Part shown: positions 1 to 6,492 of the stretch, one piece after another | How positions within the stretch are numbered: the first letter of the stretch is position 1 | Layout of the letters: every line of letters starts with the position of its first letter | Source of the DNA: Myxococcales bacterium UBA5297 | GTDB lineage: Bacteria > Myxococcota > Myxococcia > Myxococcales > UBA5297 | Reading direction: 5' to 3' | Length of the DNA stretch: 20,907 nucleotides | Assembly (NCBI GenBank): GCA_002408385.1 | Contig: DHSB01000222.1 | Location: forward strand, 31,553-52,459 | Notes under the pieces: generated by a model | What the model was told of the DNA's origin: nothing | The model's input: only the letters and a program-made list of their open reading frames with translations | The model's database searches: none | Program-made: the position numbers and the translations under genes

Positions 1-400
1 CGGCGCACAGGTAGGGCACCAGGCCCCTCGCCAGGAAGTCGCGCGCGGTCTGGAAGACGCACACGTGCGTCTCCATCCCGCAGAGCAGGATCTGCTTGCG
101 GTCTCCGAGCGCCTCGACGACTTCGGGGACCGCGCACGAGAATTGGTTCTTCTCGAATGTAGGGGTCCCGTCCGGAAGCGCGGCGCGCAGCGGCTCGATC
201 GTTGGCCCCAGACCTTTCGAGTACTGCTCGGTCACGACGATCGGCAGGCCCATCGCCTTGGCGCCCTCGATGAGCGCGCAACAGCGGTTGGTCATGCGCG
301 CGAGCTTCTCCGGGTCCATCGGGACGCACATCCGCTCCTGGATGTCGACGACGAGCAGCGCCGCCGTTGTCCTGTCGAGCCTCATCCGCAGTTCGTCCAT
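1..400 (-). CDS. Isochorismatase-family cysteine hydrolase (partial, C-terminus off window)
   Basis: The first 133 residues are present; the gene runs off the left edge. The ATG at 400 follows a good ribosome site (GAGGAGAG, 5 nt away). The fold family is clear: a first strand ending in LLVVDIQ with Asp19, the EQYSKGLGPT segment at 58-67, EKNQFSC with Lys84, and GMETHVCVFQTARD with Cys114. Asp19, Lys84 and Cys114 match the Asp-Lys-Cys catalytic triad of this superfamily (nicotinamidase, isochorismatase, YcaC). The EQY..GLGPT and METHVCV segments are closer to the ISOC1/ISOC2-like uncharacterised hydrolases than to nicotinamidase, so substrate is unknown. No signal peptide; cytoplasmic. It lies downstream of a lipoprotein gene on the same strand but a strong hairpin separates them, so it is probably transcribed separately. 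Confidence 0.9.
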   Translation of the reverse strand, partial: MDELRMRLDRTTAALLVVDIQERMCVPMDPEKLARMTNRCCALIEGAKAMGLPIVVTEQYSKGLGPTIEPLRAALPDGTPTFEKNQFSCAVPEVVEALGDRKQILLCGMETHVCVFQTARDFLARGLVPYLCA

Positions 401-451
401 GTCTTCTCTCCTCGCCCGCCTCGCGGGGCGCGCTGCCGTACCCAAACGTCA

Positions 452-479
452 CGGGCGGCCGGTAGATACCGGCCGCCCG
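452..479 (-). terminator. Strong GC hairpin downstream of lipoprotein gene
   Basis: A perfect inverted repeat, 13 bp per arm (452-464 and 467-479) around a 2-nt centre. It lies 70 bp past the stop of the lipoprotein gene and 50 bp before the hydrolase start. It lacks a T-tract on either strand, so it may be a T-poor terminator or an RNA 3'-end stabiliser. The structure is seen directly; the role is inferred. Confidence 0.55.
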
Positions 480-549
480 CGCGATTCTCTACCTGGAAAC
501 CCTCGACACCCGGGCGCAGCGACCTCGTGCTCCAAGGACTCGAGCTGGC

Positions 550-1122
550 CTACGGATCGGCCGTCTCGATGGTCATCGACTCGTTGTCGAAGACGAACTC
601 CTCGCCGTCGGCGACCACGCGCCCGTCGATGGTCACCTCGACCGACGCGCCGTCAAGGTTCTCGAGGTCGCTGACCTTCATGGAGAAGAGGACATCGACT
701 TCCAGGCTCGCGTCGTACTCGCCGGTCATCTCCACTTCGCCCTTCATCGTCAGATCGAGCGACATGCCCGCCAGCAGGTTCTCGAGGTCCATGCTGAACT
801 TCATCGTGGTCGCCAGGTTCCCGTCGAAGGTGTTCTCGCCGTCGGCCGAGAACTCGTCGTAGGTGACATCGGCGGTGAACAGGCCCGTCTCCGTGTCGAT
901 CGCGTAGGTGAGCGTCGCGCTGCCCTCCTTGCCATCGACGGTGATGGTCATGCCGCCGCTCAGCGCGCCCCCGGGCGAGGCCTTCTTGCCGCCCGCGTTG
1001 TTCGTCGCAAAGGCGAGCCGCTGCAGCGCCTTGGCGGCGTCCTCCTTGCTCTCGATGCCGCTACCGCAGGCGGTGAGGGCCAGGGCGACCAGGGCGAAAC
1101 TGAGGATTTTGACGTTCTTCAC
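550..1122 (-). CDS. Small beta-rich lipoprotein of unknown function
   Basis: 190 residues. The start is GTG at 1122, with GAGGAGG 6 nt upstream. The N-terminus is a lipoprotein signal: MKNVK, a hydrophobic run, then the lipobox LTAC with Cys19 as lipidation site; +2 is Gly, with no obvious inner-membrane retention signal. The mature part has a short helical stretch (ESKEDAAKALQRLAF) and then alternating polar/hydrophobic strands rich in Thr, Asp and Gly (TITVDGKEGSATLTYAID, MSLDLTMKGEVEMTGEY), which suggests an all-beta barrel or sandwich. I do not recognise a named family. It is transcribed away from the propeller gene at 1289, and a hairpin borders its ribosome site. An envelope protein is likely; no function is proposed. 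Confidence 0.85.
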   Translation of the reverse strand: MKNVKILSFALVALALTACGSGIESKEDAAKALQRLAFATNNAGGKKASPGGALSGGMTITVDGKEGSATLTYAIDTETGLFTADVTYDEFSADGENTFDGNLATTMKFSMDLENLLAGMSLDLTMKGEVEMTGEYDASLEVDVLFSMKVSDLENLDGASVEVTIDGRVVADGEEFVFDNESMTIETADP

Positions 1123-1133
1123 GATGTCCCTCC

Positions 1134-1150
1134 TCGGCGCGAAGCGCCGA
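1134..1150 (-). promoter_or_regulatory. Hairpin adjoining the lipoprotein ribosome-binding site
   Basis: A perfect 7-bp stem (TCGGCGC, loop GAA, GCGCCGA) lies in the leader of the lipoprotein gene, sharing its edge with the AGGAGGGA ribosome site (1127-1134 on the minus strand). A stem here could affect ribosome access. This is structural evidence only; it could be incidental in high-GC DNA. Confidence 0.3.
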
Positions 1151-1288
1151 ATCTGTCCCTCGGCTCAGGGAAGCGGCATTCTTCCATCTTCTCCGGCCGG
1201 GCGACAACCTTGGCCACGCCAGCCAGTCCATCCGTCGCTTCGAGGCTCATCGCCACTCTGACCGGGGAGCGTGACAGAATGCGTGGCG

Positions 1289-2314
1289 ATGAACGCGCTC
1301 GCCCTTCTGTTTTCGGCCCTCGTCGCGGCCGAGTCGTCGCCCTGGCTCATCTGGTCGCAGCAGGGACCCTCTGACGCCGTCTCGCAGCTCGTCGCTGGCC
1401 GCCCCGGCCAGACCCGCCGGATCGGCTCGCTCCCGGTGCGGCCGGATCATGAACCCCGGCTCGCCCTCTCCAAGGATGGCGCCTGGCTTCTCGCCACGAC
1501 GAGCACCGGCCGTGATCCGGAGCTCGGCGCGACGCTCTGGCGTATCCGGCTCTTGACAGGCGAGGCGACGCGCGTCGCCGAAGGCGTCTCTTATTCGAAG
1601 CCGCTCGCCCTGCCGGACGGTCGGGGAGTCTTCCTGAGAGTCGCGGCGTTCACGCCCGCCGCAGCAGAGAGCTCGCCCCTGGATTTCGAGGGCCGCACGG
1701 TCGAGGTTCAGGCTCTTGACGCCGACGGCACCGCGAAGAGGCTCGCCGCTTTCGACTGCCTCGGCTTGCACCTCGCCGGGGTCTTCGGCGACCGCGTCGT
1801 CGTCTACGCCGTCACCCGCGATGAGGCGAGCTTCCATGCCGTCTCCCTCTCCGGGAGCTTCCCTCCGCGACGGCTCGCCGCCACGCCCGCGGGCCCGTTC
1901 GCCCGCGACTTCTCCGTCGCCGGCTCGCGGCTCGTCTTCGCCTCGCTGCGACCCGCCTCGCGCGACCACGCCGTCTACGCGCTCGACCTCGACGACGGCC
2001 AGCTTCGCGTGCTCGTCGAGACGGGAGCGGACGAGCCGATGCCGCTCGCTTCGGGCGCCCGCTTCGTCTACACGCGGCGCGGCGGCGCGGGCCATGAGCT
2101 GCTCTCGTCAAACGGCGAGACGGCCGAGCCGCAGCTTGCGACGCGCGGCCTGCCGGTCGCGCTGGCCATCGACGGAGCCGGCCACCTCGTCGCCTTCCGC
2201 AAGCAGCTCTCGGCCGCGCAACAGCTCTGGTGGTTCGACGCGACGGCGCGCCAGGCGCATCGGCTCGAAACCTTGCGGCACTTCACCGTCGCCGGCTTCG
2301 CGGAGCTGCCATGA
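1289..2314 (+). CDS. Secreted WD40/TolB-like beta-propeller protein
   Basis: 341 residues from the ATG at 1289. I chose this start because it gives a compact signal peptide (MNALALLFSALVAAES); a GTG at 1271 would add six residues, and neither start has a good ribosome site. The rest consists of repeated four-strand blades with motifs typical of TolB/WD40-like propellers: RLALSKDGAWLLATTS, LWRIRLLTGEATRVAEG, SRLVFASLRPASRDHAVYALD, GARFVYTRRGGAGHELLSS and QLWWFDATARQAHRLETL. No catalytic motif is seen. The stop overlaps the next gene's start as ATGA, so the two are translationally coupled. A periplasmic or surface binding scaffold acting with the downstream surface protein is plausible but inferred. 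Confidence 0.8.
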   Translation: MNALALLFSALVAAESSPWLIWSQQGPSDAVSQLVAGRPGQTRRIGSLPVRPDHEPRLALSKDGAWLLATTSTGRDPELGATLWRIRLLTGEATRVAEGVSYSKPLALPDGRGVFLRVAAFTPAAAESSPLDFEGRTVEVQALDADGTAKRLAAFDCLGLHLAGVFGDRVVVYAVTRDEASFHAVSLSGSFPPRRLAATPAGPFARDFSVAGSRLVFASLRPASRDHAVYALDLDDGQLRVLVETGADEPMPLASGARFVYTRRGGAGHELLSSNGETAEPQLATRGLPVALAIDGAGHLVAFRKQLSAAQQLWWFDATARQAHRLETLRHFTVAGFAELP

Positions 2315-3990
2315 AGCGGGTTGTCCTTCTCGCCCTCGCGTTCGCCGCCGCGCTCGGGTCCGAGGCTCGAGCCGCGTGCCCCTCGACCGAGGGCTGCCCC
2401 ATCGCGCCGCAGACCGGAGTCCAGCCGTGCAACGCCGACCTCGCCGCGATGATGGAGCGCGCGGCCAAGAACCAGCTCGGCGCCCAGGGACCGGACTACG
2501 GGACCATCGGCCAGGGCTGTGCCAATACGGTCAGCGTCACCCCGTCGATCCCCTGCACGCTCACCAAAGCCATCTCCTACGCCGAGTCGACGTGGCGCCA
2601 GTTCTGCGTGACCACCTGCGGGCAGTCGGGCCGGACGGTCATCTCCTTCGACTGTGGTTACGGGCTGACGCAGGTGACGAGCGGCATGAGCGGGGGCGCC
2701 GGCTTCGAGCCGCTGCGCGTCGCGCAGGACCCGGTCTACAACCTCGGCTCGGGGATGAAGATCCTCTGCGGAAAGTGGCGCGCCACCCCGTGCGTCGGCG
2801 ACAACCAGCCCTCCATCCTCGAGCACTGGTACTTCGCGACCTGGGCCTACAACAGCTTCTCGTGGCGCAACAACCCCAACAACCCCGACTACCCGGCCTC
2901 GCGGCCGCCCTACAACGGCCCGGGCTCGCTGTCGCGCGGCAACTACACCTACCCGGAGATCGTCTGGGGCTTCATCGGCTACCCGCCCGCCTCTGGCGGC
3001 GCGCCGCTGTGGCCCGCCATCCCGGTGAGCTATCCGAACCGCAGCGAGATCTGCGCGACCGAAGGCTGCCGACCCGACGCCATCAGCGAGCCGCGACCGA
3101 CCCACGTCGATCCCTGCGGCGCAGACCTCCCGGACGACGGCGCGCTCGAATCGGAAGAGCCGGCCGATCCCATCGAGCTCGCAGCGGGAAGCGGCGTGAC
3201 CAAGCGCTGGCGGCTGAAGAACACCGGGCAGCGGACCTGGACCGCGGCGGGCGGCTACGGCTTCGTGCGCGTCTCGCCGGAGTCGCTGGGCGCGCCCGCG
3301 CGCGTCGAGCTGGCAGGGGGCTTTGGCCCCAACGCCGTCGCCGAGCTGTCGGTCGGGCTCACCGCGCCGGCGAGCGGCTCGACCCGAGTCGTCTTCCAAC
3401 TCCAGCGCGACGGCACCGCGGTCGGCCCCGACCTCGACGCCGTCGTGAACGTTCCCGCGCCCCAGGACGCGGACGGAGACGGCCACCGCTCGACGGCTTT
3501 CGGCGGGGACGACTGCGACGACACGAACCCGCAGATCTACCCGGGCGCGCAGGAGCTGTGCGACGGCCAGGACCAGGACTGCGACGGGCAGATCGACGAG
3601 CTGCTCTCACGCGCCTGCGAGAGCGCCTGCGAAGCGGGCACCGAGACCTGTGCCGATGGAACGTGGGGCGAGTGCAGCGCGCCGGCCCCGAGCACCGAGA
3701 CCTGCAACGGCGCCGACGACGACTGCGACGGAGAGGTCGACGAGGGCGAGCTCTGCACAGCGGGCGAGGACTGCATCGAGGGCCGTTGCGTGACCGATCC
3801 GATCGTCTATCCGCCCGATGGCGACGCGGTCGAGACGCCCGACGGTGGCTCGACGGGTCCAATGGTCACCGTACACGGCGGCTGCGGGTGCTCGACAGGA
3901 GCGGAGGGCGCAGTCACCGGAGTGCTGGTGGCTCTCTTGGCGTTCGCTCGGAACCGGAGGGCGTCTGCCCGCGGCTCGAACCGGGTTTGA
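2311..3990 (+). CDS. MYXO-CTERM surface protein: lysozyme-like, NBR1-like Ig and MopE repeats
   Basis: 559 residues from the ATG at 2311, which overlaps the previous stop; the upstream in-frame start at 2230 would bury the signal peptide. Signal peptide 1-22 (MKRVVLLALAFAAALGSEARA). Residues 80-205 resemble a soluble lytic transglycosylase core: AISYAESTW with candidate catalytic Glu92, GYGLTQVTSGM, DPVYNLGSGMKIL and FATWAYNSF, plus many cysteines. Residues about 280-384 (VTKRWRLKNTGQRTWT) look like the NBR1-type Ig domain. Residues 386-430 and about 462-480 are MopE-type Asp/Cys repeats (DADGDG, DDCDD, CDGQDQDCDGQIDE), likely calcium- or metal-binding. The last 37 residues (GGCGCSTG, a hydrophobic stretch, NRR) match a MYXO-CTERM sorting signal processed by myxosortase. 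Peptidoglycan cleavage is inferred, not shown. Confidence 0.88.
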   Translation: MKRVVLLALAFAAALGSEARAACPSTEGCPIAPQTGVQPCNADLAAMMERAAKNQLGAQGPDYGTIGQGCANTVSVTPSIPCTLTKAISYAESTWRQFCVTTCGQSGRTVISFDCGYGLTQVTSGMSGGAGFEPLRVAQDPVYNLGSGMKILCGKWRATPCVGDNQPSILEHWYFATWAYNSFSWRNNPNNPDYPASRPPYNGPGSLSRGNYTYPEIVWGFIGYPPASGGAPLWPAIPVSYPNRSEICATEGCRPDAISEPRPTHVDPCGADLPDDGALESEEPADPIELAAGSGVTKRWRLKNTGQRTWTAAGGYGFVRVSPESLGAPARVELAGGFGPNAVAELSVGLTAPASGSTRVVFQLQRDGTAVGPDLDAVVNVPAPQDADGDGHRSTAFGGDDCDDTNPQIYPGAQELCDGQDQDCDGQIDELLSRACESACEAGTETCADGTWGECSAPAPSTETCNGADDDCDGEVDEGELCTAGEDCIEGRCVTDPIVYPPDGDAVETPDGGSTGPMVTVHGGCGCSTGAEGAVTGVLVALLAFARNRRASARGSNRV

Positions 3991-4122
3991 GCAGCGCTCG
4001 CCCGGCCCCCGTGCGACCCCTCGGGTGGGGATCGCGCGCCGCTCGACTGACATCCGTGCGGTCCTCGCCTGGGAACCGCGCACCGATCGGAAGCTGCGTA
4101 CCGCTCGGTAGCCGTCCCCGCG

Positions 4123-4146
4123 AGCCGGACGGCGCGCGGTCCGGTT
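4123..4146. terminator. Hairpin between convergent genes
   Basis: Inverted repeat CCGGAC (4125-4130) / GTCCGG (4139-4144) around an 8-nt loop, extendable by a G-T wobble and an A-T pair. It lies in the 192-bp gap between two converging genes (ends at 3990 and 4183). There is no T-tract. A weak bidirectional terminator is possible. Confidence 0.35.
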
Positions 4147-4182
4147 GGGGCCCCCGGCTTCAGCCTGCCCGCGCTCTGCCCG

Positions 4183-5232
4183 TCAGATCCGCAGCTTCTC
4201 GAACTCGGCTTCCGATCGATAGGGCTCGACGGCGACCTCAGTGCTCTCCCCGCCGCGCCTCCACTCGATGGCGACCCGCTCGAGGTCCTTGCCCTTGCCG
4301 TAGCGTCCGACGATGCGTGAGGCGAGCTCGCGCTGCCGTTCGTCCGGCTCGCCCTCGACGAGCGCGATGGGCCCGTTGACCCCTTTGGCCTCCAGCGCGT
4401 ATCGGCCCTCGGTGTACTGCAGCAGCAGGAGGTTTTCGGTCTCGTTGCGCGAGACGACGAGCTTCGCGTTCGGGCCGAGAGCAAAGTGGCGCCCGGTCGC
4501 GAGGAGGATGACCTCCTCCTGCTCGAGGCGGCGCTCGGCCTTGCGGCGCATCAGGTCGTGGAAGCGCCGCCCGAAGGTCTCGTCGGTCAGGAAGCAGCAG
4601 CCGCCGGCAGGCTGAGGGTACTCGGTGATGCCGAGCTGGCGGGCGAGCTCCATCTGCGGCTTCCGGGAGCGGCCGCTGATGTCGAGCAGCCTCTCGCGGT
4701 CGACGAGCCCTTCCTTCTCCGGGAGCGTCGGCTCCAGCAGCTTCGCCGACAGCGGCCGCAACAGCCGGCCCTCGAGCCCGCTGTCGCGATCGATGACGCG
4801 CATCGGGTCGCGCCGCTGGCTCTTCGGCCGCTGGCCCAGCACCTCGCCGGTGAAGACGAAGTCGTACCCCTCCTGCTCCATGATTTCCCGGGCCTTCGAG
4901 AACATGAAAATCCGGCAATCGATACACGGGTTGGCGTTGGCGCCATAGCCGTACTTCGGGTGCGTCACCACCCGCAGGTAGTCGGGCCCGGAGAGGTCGA
5001 CCAGCTCCACCTCGGTCTCGAGCGTCGCGCCCGCCTGCAGCGCGTCGTTGCGCGGGGTCGAGCCGTCGGGCCTCTTGCGGCCGAGCCGCCGCTGCGTCTC
5101 GAGGATGCAGAAGCCCGTATAGAAGTTGATGGCCCTCACCTCGATGCCCTGCGCGCGCATCAGCGCGTGGGCGAGCAGCGAGTCGAGGCCGCCCGAGAGC
5201 AGCCCGATAGCCCTGACCTTCCTGTCTGCCAT
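4183..5232 (-). CDS. PP-loop tRNA thiouridylase-like protein with NFACT-R-like C-terminal domain
   Basis: 349 residues. The N-terminal half is a PP-loop ATP pyrophosphatase: LLSGGLDS at 11-18 binds ATP for substrate adenylation. NPCIDCRIFMFSKA (Cys103, Cys106) matches the first catalytic-cysteine region of MnmA (NPC..CN), and GGCCFLT (Cys212, Cys213) occupies the place of MnmA's second catalytic cysteine. PYLRVV-type and TGEVLGQRPKSQ segments also fit the MnmA/ThiI class. Residues about 240-349 (ILLATGRHFALGPNAKLVVSRNETEN) resemble the NFACT-R RNA-binding domain known to be fused to such thiouridylases. Predicted role: tRNA uridine 2- or 4-thiolation in the cytoplasm. It lies 34 bp after a TusA-like gene, which supports a sulfur relay. 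The modified position is unknown, so no gene symbol is given. Confidence 0.85.
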   Translation of the reverse strand: MADRKVRAIGLLSGGLDSLLAHALMRAQGIEVRAINFYTGFCILETQRRLGRKRPDGSTPRNDALQAGATLETEVELVDLSGPDYLRVVTHPKYGYGANANPCIDCRIFMFSKAREIMEQEGYDFVFTGEVLGQRPKSQRRDPMRVIDRDSGLEGRLLRPLSAKLLEPTLPEKEGLVDRERLLDISGRSRKPQMELARQLGITEYPQPAGGCCFLTDETFGRRFHDLMRRKAERRLEQEEVILLATGRHFALGPNAKLVVSRNETENLLLLQYTEGRYALEAKGVNGPIALVEGEPDERQRELASRIVGRYGKGKDLERVAIEWRRGGESTEVAVEPYRSEAEFEKLRI

Positions 5233-5266
5233 GGTGCGGATCGCCTTCCTTGAGTATCGAGCGGGT

Positions 5267-5506
5267 TCAGCGCTTACGAACCAAGGCCCGGAGCGTGCCG
5301 CCCTCTCGGGCGAACGTCAGGTACTCGTTGCGGGTCGCCTTGCACCAGGCCGACAGGTCGCTCTCGACGCCGGGGTCGGTGGCGATCAGCTCGATCACCT
5401 GGCCCGGGCTCGCCTGCCGGGCCACCTTGGCGATCTCCATGATCGGCACCGGGCAGAACTTCCCGGACGCATCGACCTTCAGCTCGGGCTTGGGCAGCTC
5501 GCTCAC
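5267..5506 (-). CDS. TusA/SirA-family sulfur carrier
   Basis: 79 residues from a GTG at 5506 with AGAAGGG upstream. The family signature is intact: VDASGKFCPVPIMEIAK, with the CPxP helix start and Cys18 as the persulfide carrier. The size and the later segment (GQVIELIATDPGVESDLSAWC) match the TusA fold. In known systems TusA passes persulfide from IscS toward MnmA via TusBCD/TusE; related carriers also serve molybdenum cofactor and sulfur oxidation pathways. Here it sits between a Cys-rich small protein and a thiouridylase, all on one strand with gaps of 42 and 34 bp, so delivery of sulfur to the thiouridylase is the simplest reading. TusBCDE homologues are not in the window. Confidence 0.92.
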   Translation of the reverse strand: MSELPKPELKVDASGKFCPVPIMEIAKVARQASPGQVIELIATDPGVESDLSAWCKATRNEYLTFAREGGTLRALVRKR

Positions 5507-5548
5507 GGATGAACCCTTCTCTTGATGGAATGGAGCCCTGCGCGCGAG

Positions 5549-5833
5549 CTAGCCGGTGCCGCTTTCGCCCGAACCTGTCGAGGCCTTGGCCGCGGCCTTC
5601 TCGTTCAACCGACGCTCGGCGTCGCGTTTCATCGAGATGAACAGGCGCAGCAGATGGATGCGGCATTCTCCGAGGATGTCCCCGTGCTCGCCGTTGTCGC
5701 AGAGGTCGCAGCAGCGGCACCTGTCGATGAGGTCCGCGAAGCGGATGTACGTCTCGTACGAGACCCGCTTCTCGCGGAAATCCGCCTCGTTGGTCCGCTC
5801 GAGGTAATCAAGGTGCTTGCTTCCCAGACACAT
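5549..5833 (-). CDS. Cys-rich small protein, first gene of the sulfur-relay operon
   Basis: 94 residues from the ATG at 5833, preceded by GAGG 5 nt away; a longer in-frame extension would run into the flavin-reductase gene and looks like a shadow. The core is helical (HLDYLERTNEADFREKR, SYETYIRFADLIDRC) and carries a cysteine cluster CRCCDLCDNGEHGDILGEC: Cys39, 41, 42, 45 and 57, plus Cys2. Such spacing could bind zinc or an iron-sulfur cluster. I do not recognise the family. The tail after KAAA (residues 83-94, STGSGESGTG) is low-complexity and encoded by a REP-like repeat that supplies the stop region. Operon position suggests a partner for the TusA-like carrier and thiouridylase. Function unknown. 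Confidence 0.75.
   Translation of the reverse strand: MCLGSKHLDYLERTNEADFREKRVSYETYIRFADLIDRCRCCDLCDNGEHGDILGECRIHLLRLFISMKRDAERRLNEKAAAKASTGSGESGTG
5568..5583 (-). repeat. REP-like motif at a gene 3' end
   Basis: The 16-mer CCCGAACCTGTCGAGG matches 15 of 16 bases of 13913-13928. On the minus strand it reads CCTCGACAGGTTCGGG, which resembles a dispersed REP-like sequence common in proteobacterial genomes. Here it encodes part of the STGSGES tail of the Cys-rich protein. Confidence 0.5.
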
Positions 5834-5848
5834 CCCAACCTCGGTAAG

Positions 5849-5884
5849 GCGCGCGAGTATAGAGCCGGCCTTCAGATAGGAAAA
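5849..5884 (-). promoter_or_regulatory. Promoter-like sequence for the sulfur-relay operon
   Basis: On the minus strand a TATACT -10 box (5856-5861, 5 of 6 consensus) is preceded, 17 bp upstream, by TTTTCC (5879-5884), a weak -35. The predicted transcript start falls about 16 nt before the ATG at 5833. The site lies in the 59-bp gap after the flavin-reductase gene, so the three sulfur genes may have their own promoter. Confidence 0.45.
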
Positions 5885-5892
5885 GCCAGCTT

Positions 5893-6450
5893 TCAGTCTG
5901 TCGACGCCTCCACCACCTCGCCGCTCGCCAGGAACACGCCCTTGGAGACGTGGTGGAGGGTGCGCTTGTCGGGCTGCCCTTCGAACCGCCACTGTCCGTC
6001 CCGGTAGACGGTGGCGTCGGCCCAGGCGGCGACGACGTCGGCGATGAGCAGGTCGTACTTCTCGCGAGCGCGGGACTCGTCTCGGAGGCGGCACTCAAGC
6101 CAGCCGACGCAGCCCTCGATCAGCGGAGCGGCCACCTTGGAGGCCGGGAAGGTGGCGAGCCCGGCCGCGGCGAATTTGTCGCCGTCGCGCCCGCTCAAGC
6201 TGCCAGAGCGGTAAACGGCGTCGACGAGCCCGACCGTCGGCAGGCTGAGCGCGAACTCACCGCTGCGCTCGATGAACTCGCGCGTCAGGCTGTCGTTGGA
6301 GATCACCGCCGAGACGAGCGCGCTGTCGAGCGGCGAGACCCAGGCGGCGGCCATCACGTTGGCCCGCCCGTCGGCCTTGCTCGTGACCAGGGTCGCGGGG
6401 CCGTGGTTGATGAGTCTGTACGCCTTCTCGAGTGGAACCTGGACGCGCAT
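5893..6450 (-). CDS. Flavin reductase-like FMN-binding protein (flavoredoxin type)
   Basis: 185 residues from the ATG at 6450, with GGGAG 6 nt upstream. It matches the flavin-reductase-like split barrel: PLEKAYRLINHGPATLVTSK (the early PxPxxLVTT-like strand), NVMAAAWVSPL, the segment SNDSLTREFIERSGEFALSLP, and IEGCVGWLECRL. These are the positions that contact FMN phosphate and isoalloxazine in flavoredoxins and the FMN reductases of two-component monooxygenases. The length suits the family. It is cytoplasmic. It begins 42 bp after the stop of the Lgt homologue and is probably cotranscribed with it. The electron partner is not evident: no monooxygenase or hydrogenase is in the window. Confidence 0.88.
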   Translation of the reverse strand: MRVQVPLEKAYRLINHGPATLVTSKADGRANVMAAAWVSPLDSALVSAVISNDSLTREFIERSGEFALSLPTVGLVDAVYRSGSLSGRDGDKFAAAGLATFPASKVAAPLIEGCVGWLECRLRDESRAREKYDLLIADVVAAWADATVYRDGQWRFEGQPDKRTLHHVSKGVFLASGEVVEASTD

Positions 6451-6492
6451 CGCGTGCTCCCGGCAAAGGGGTCGGAAAAGGTCGAGTGAACT

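Noticed and set aside
3966..3985. GGCTCGAACC, resembling the T-loop of a tRNA on the minus strand
   Set aside because: The flanking bases do not form the required 5-bp T-stem and the site lies in the coding end of the MYXO-CTERM gene.
1716..4379. An 887-residue plus-strand open frame
   Set aside because: Arg/Ser/Pro-rich with no family motifs; it overlaps the propeller and MYXO-CTERM genes in another frame and is a high-GC shadow.
4183..5232. Assignment as QueC (7-cyano-7-deazaguanine synthase)
   Set aside because: It shares the PP-loop SGGLDS, but the NPCIDC and GGCCFLT sites and the C-terminal RNA-binding-like domain fit a thiouridylase better.
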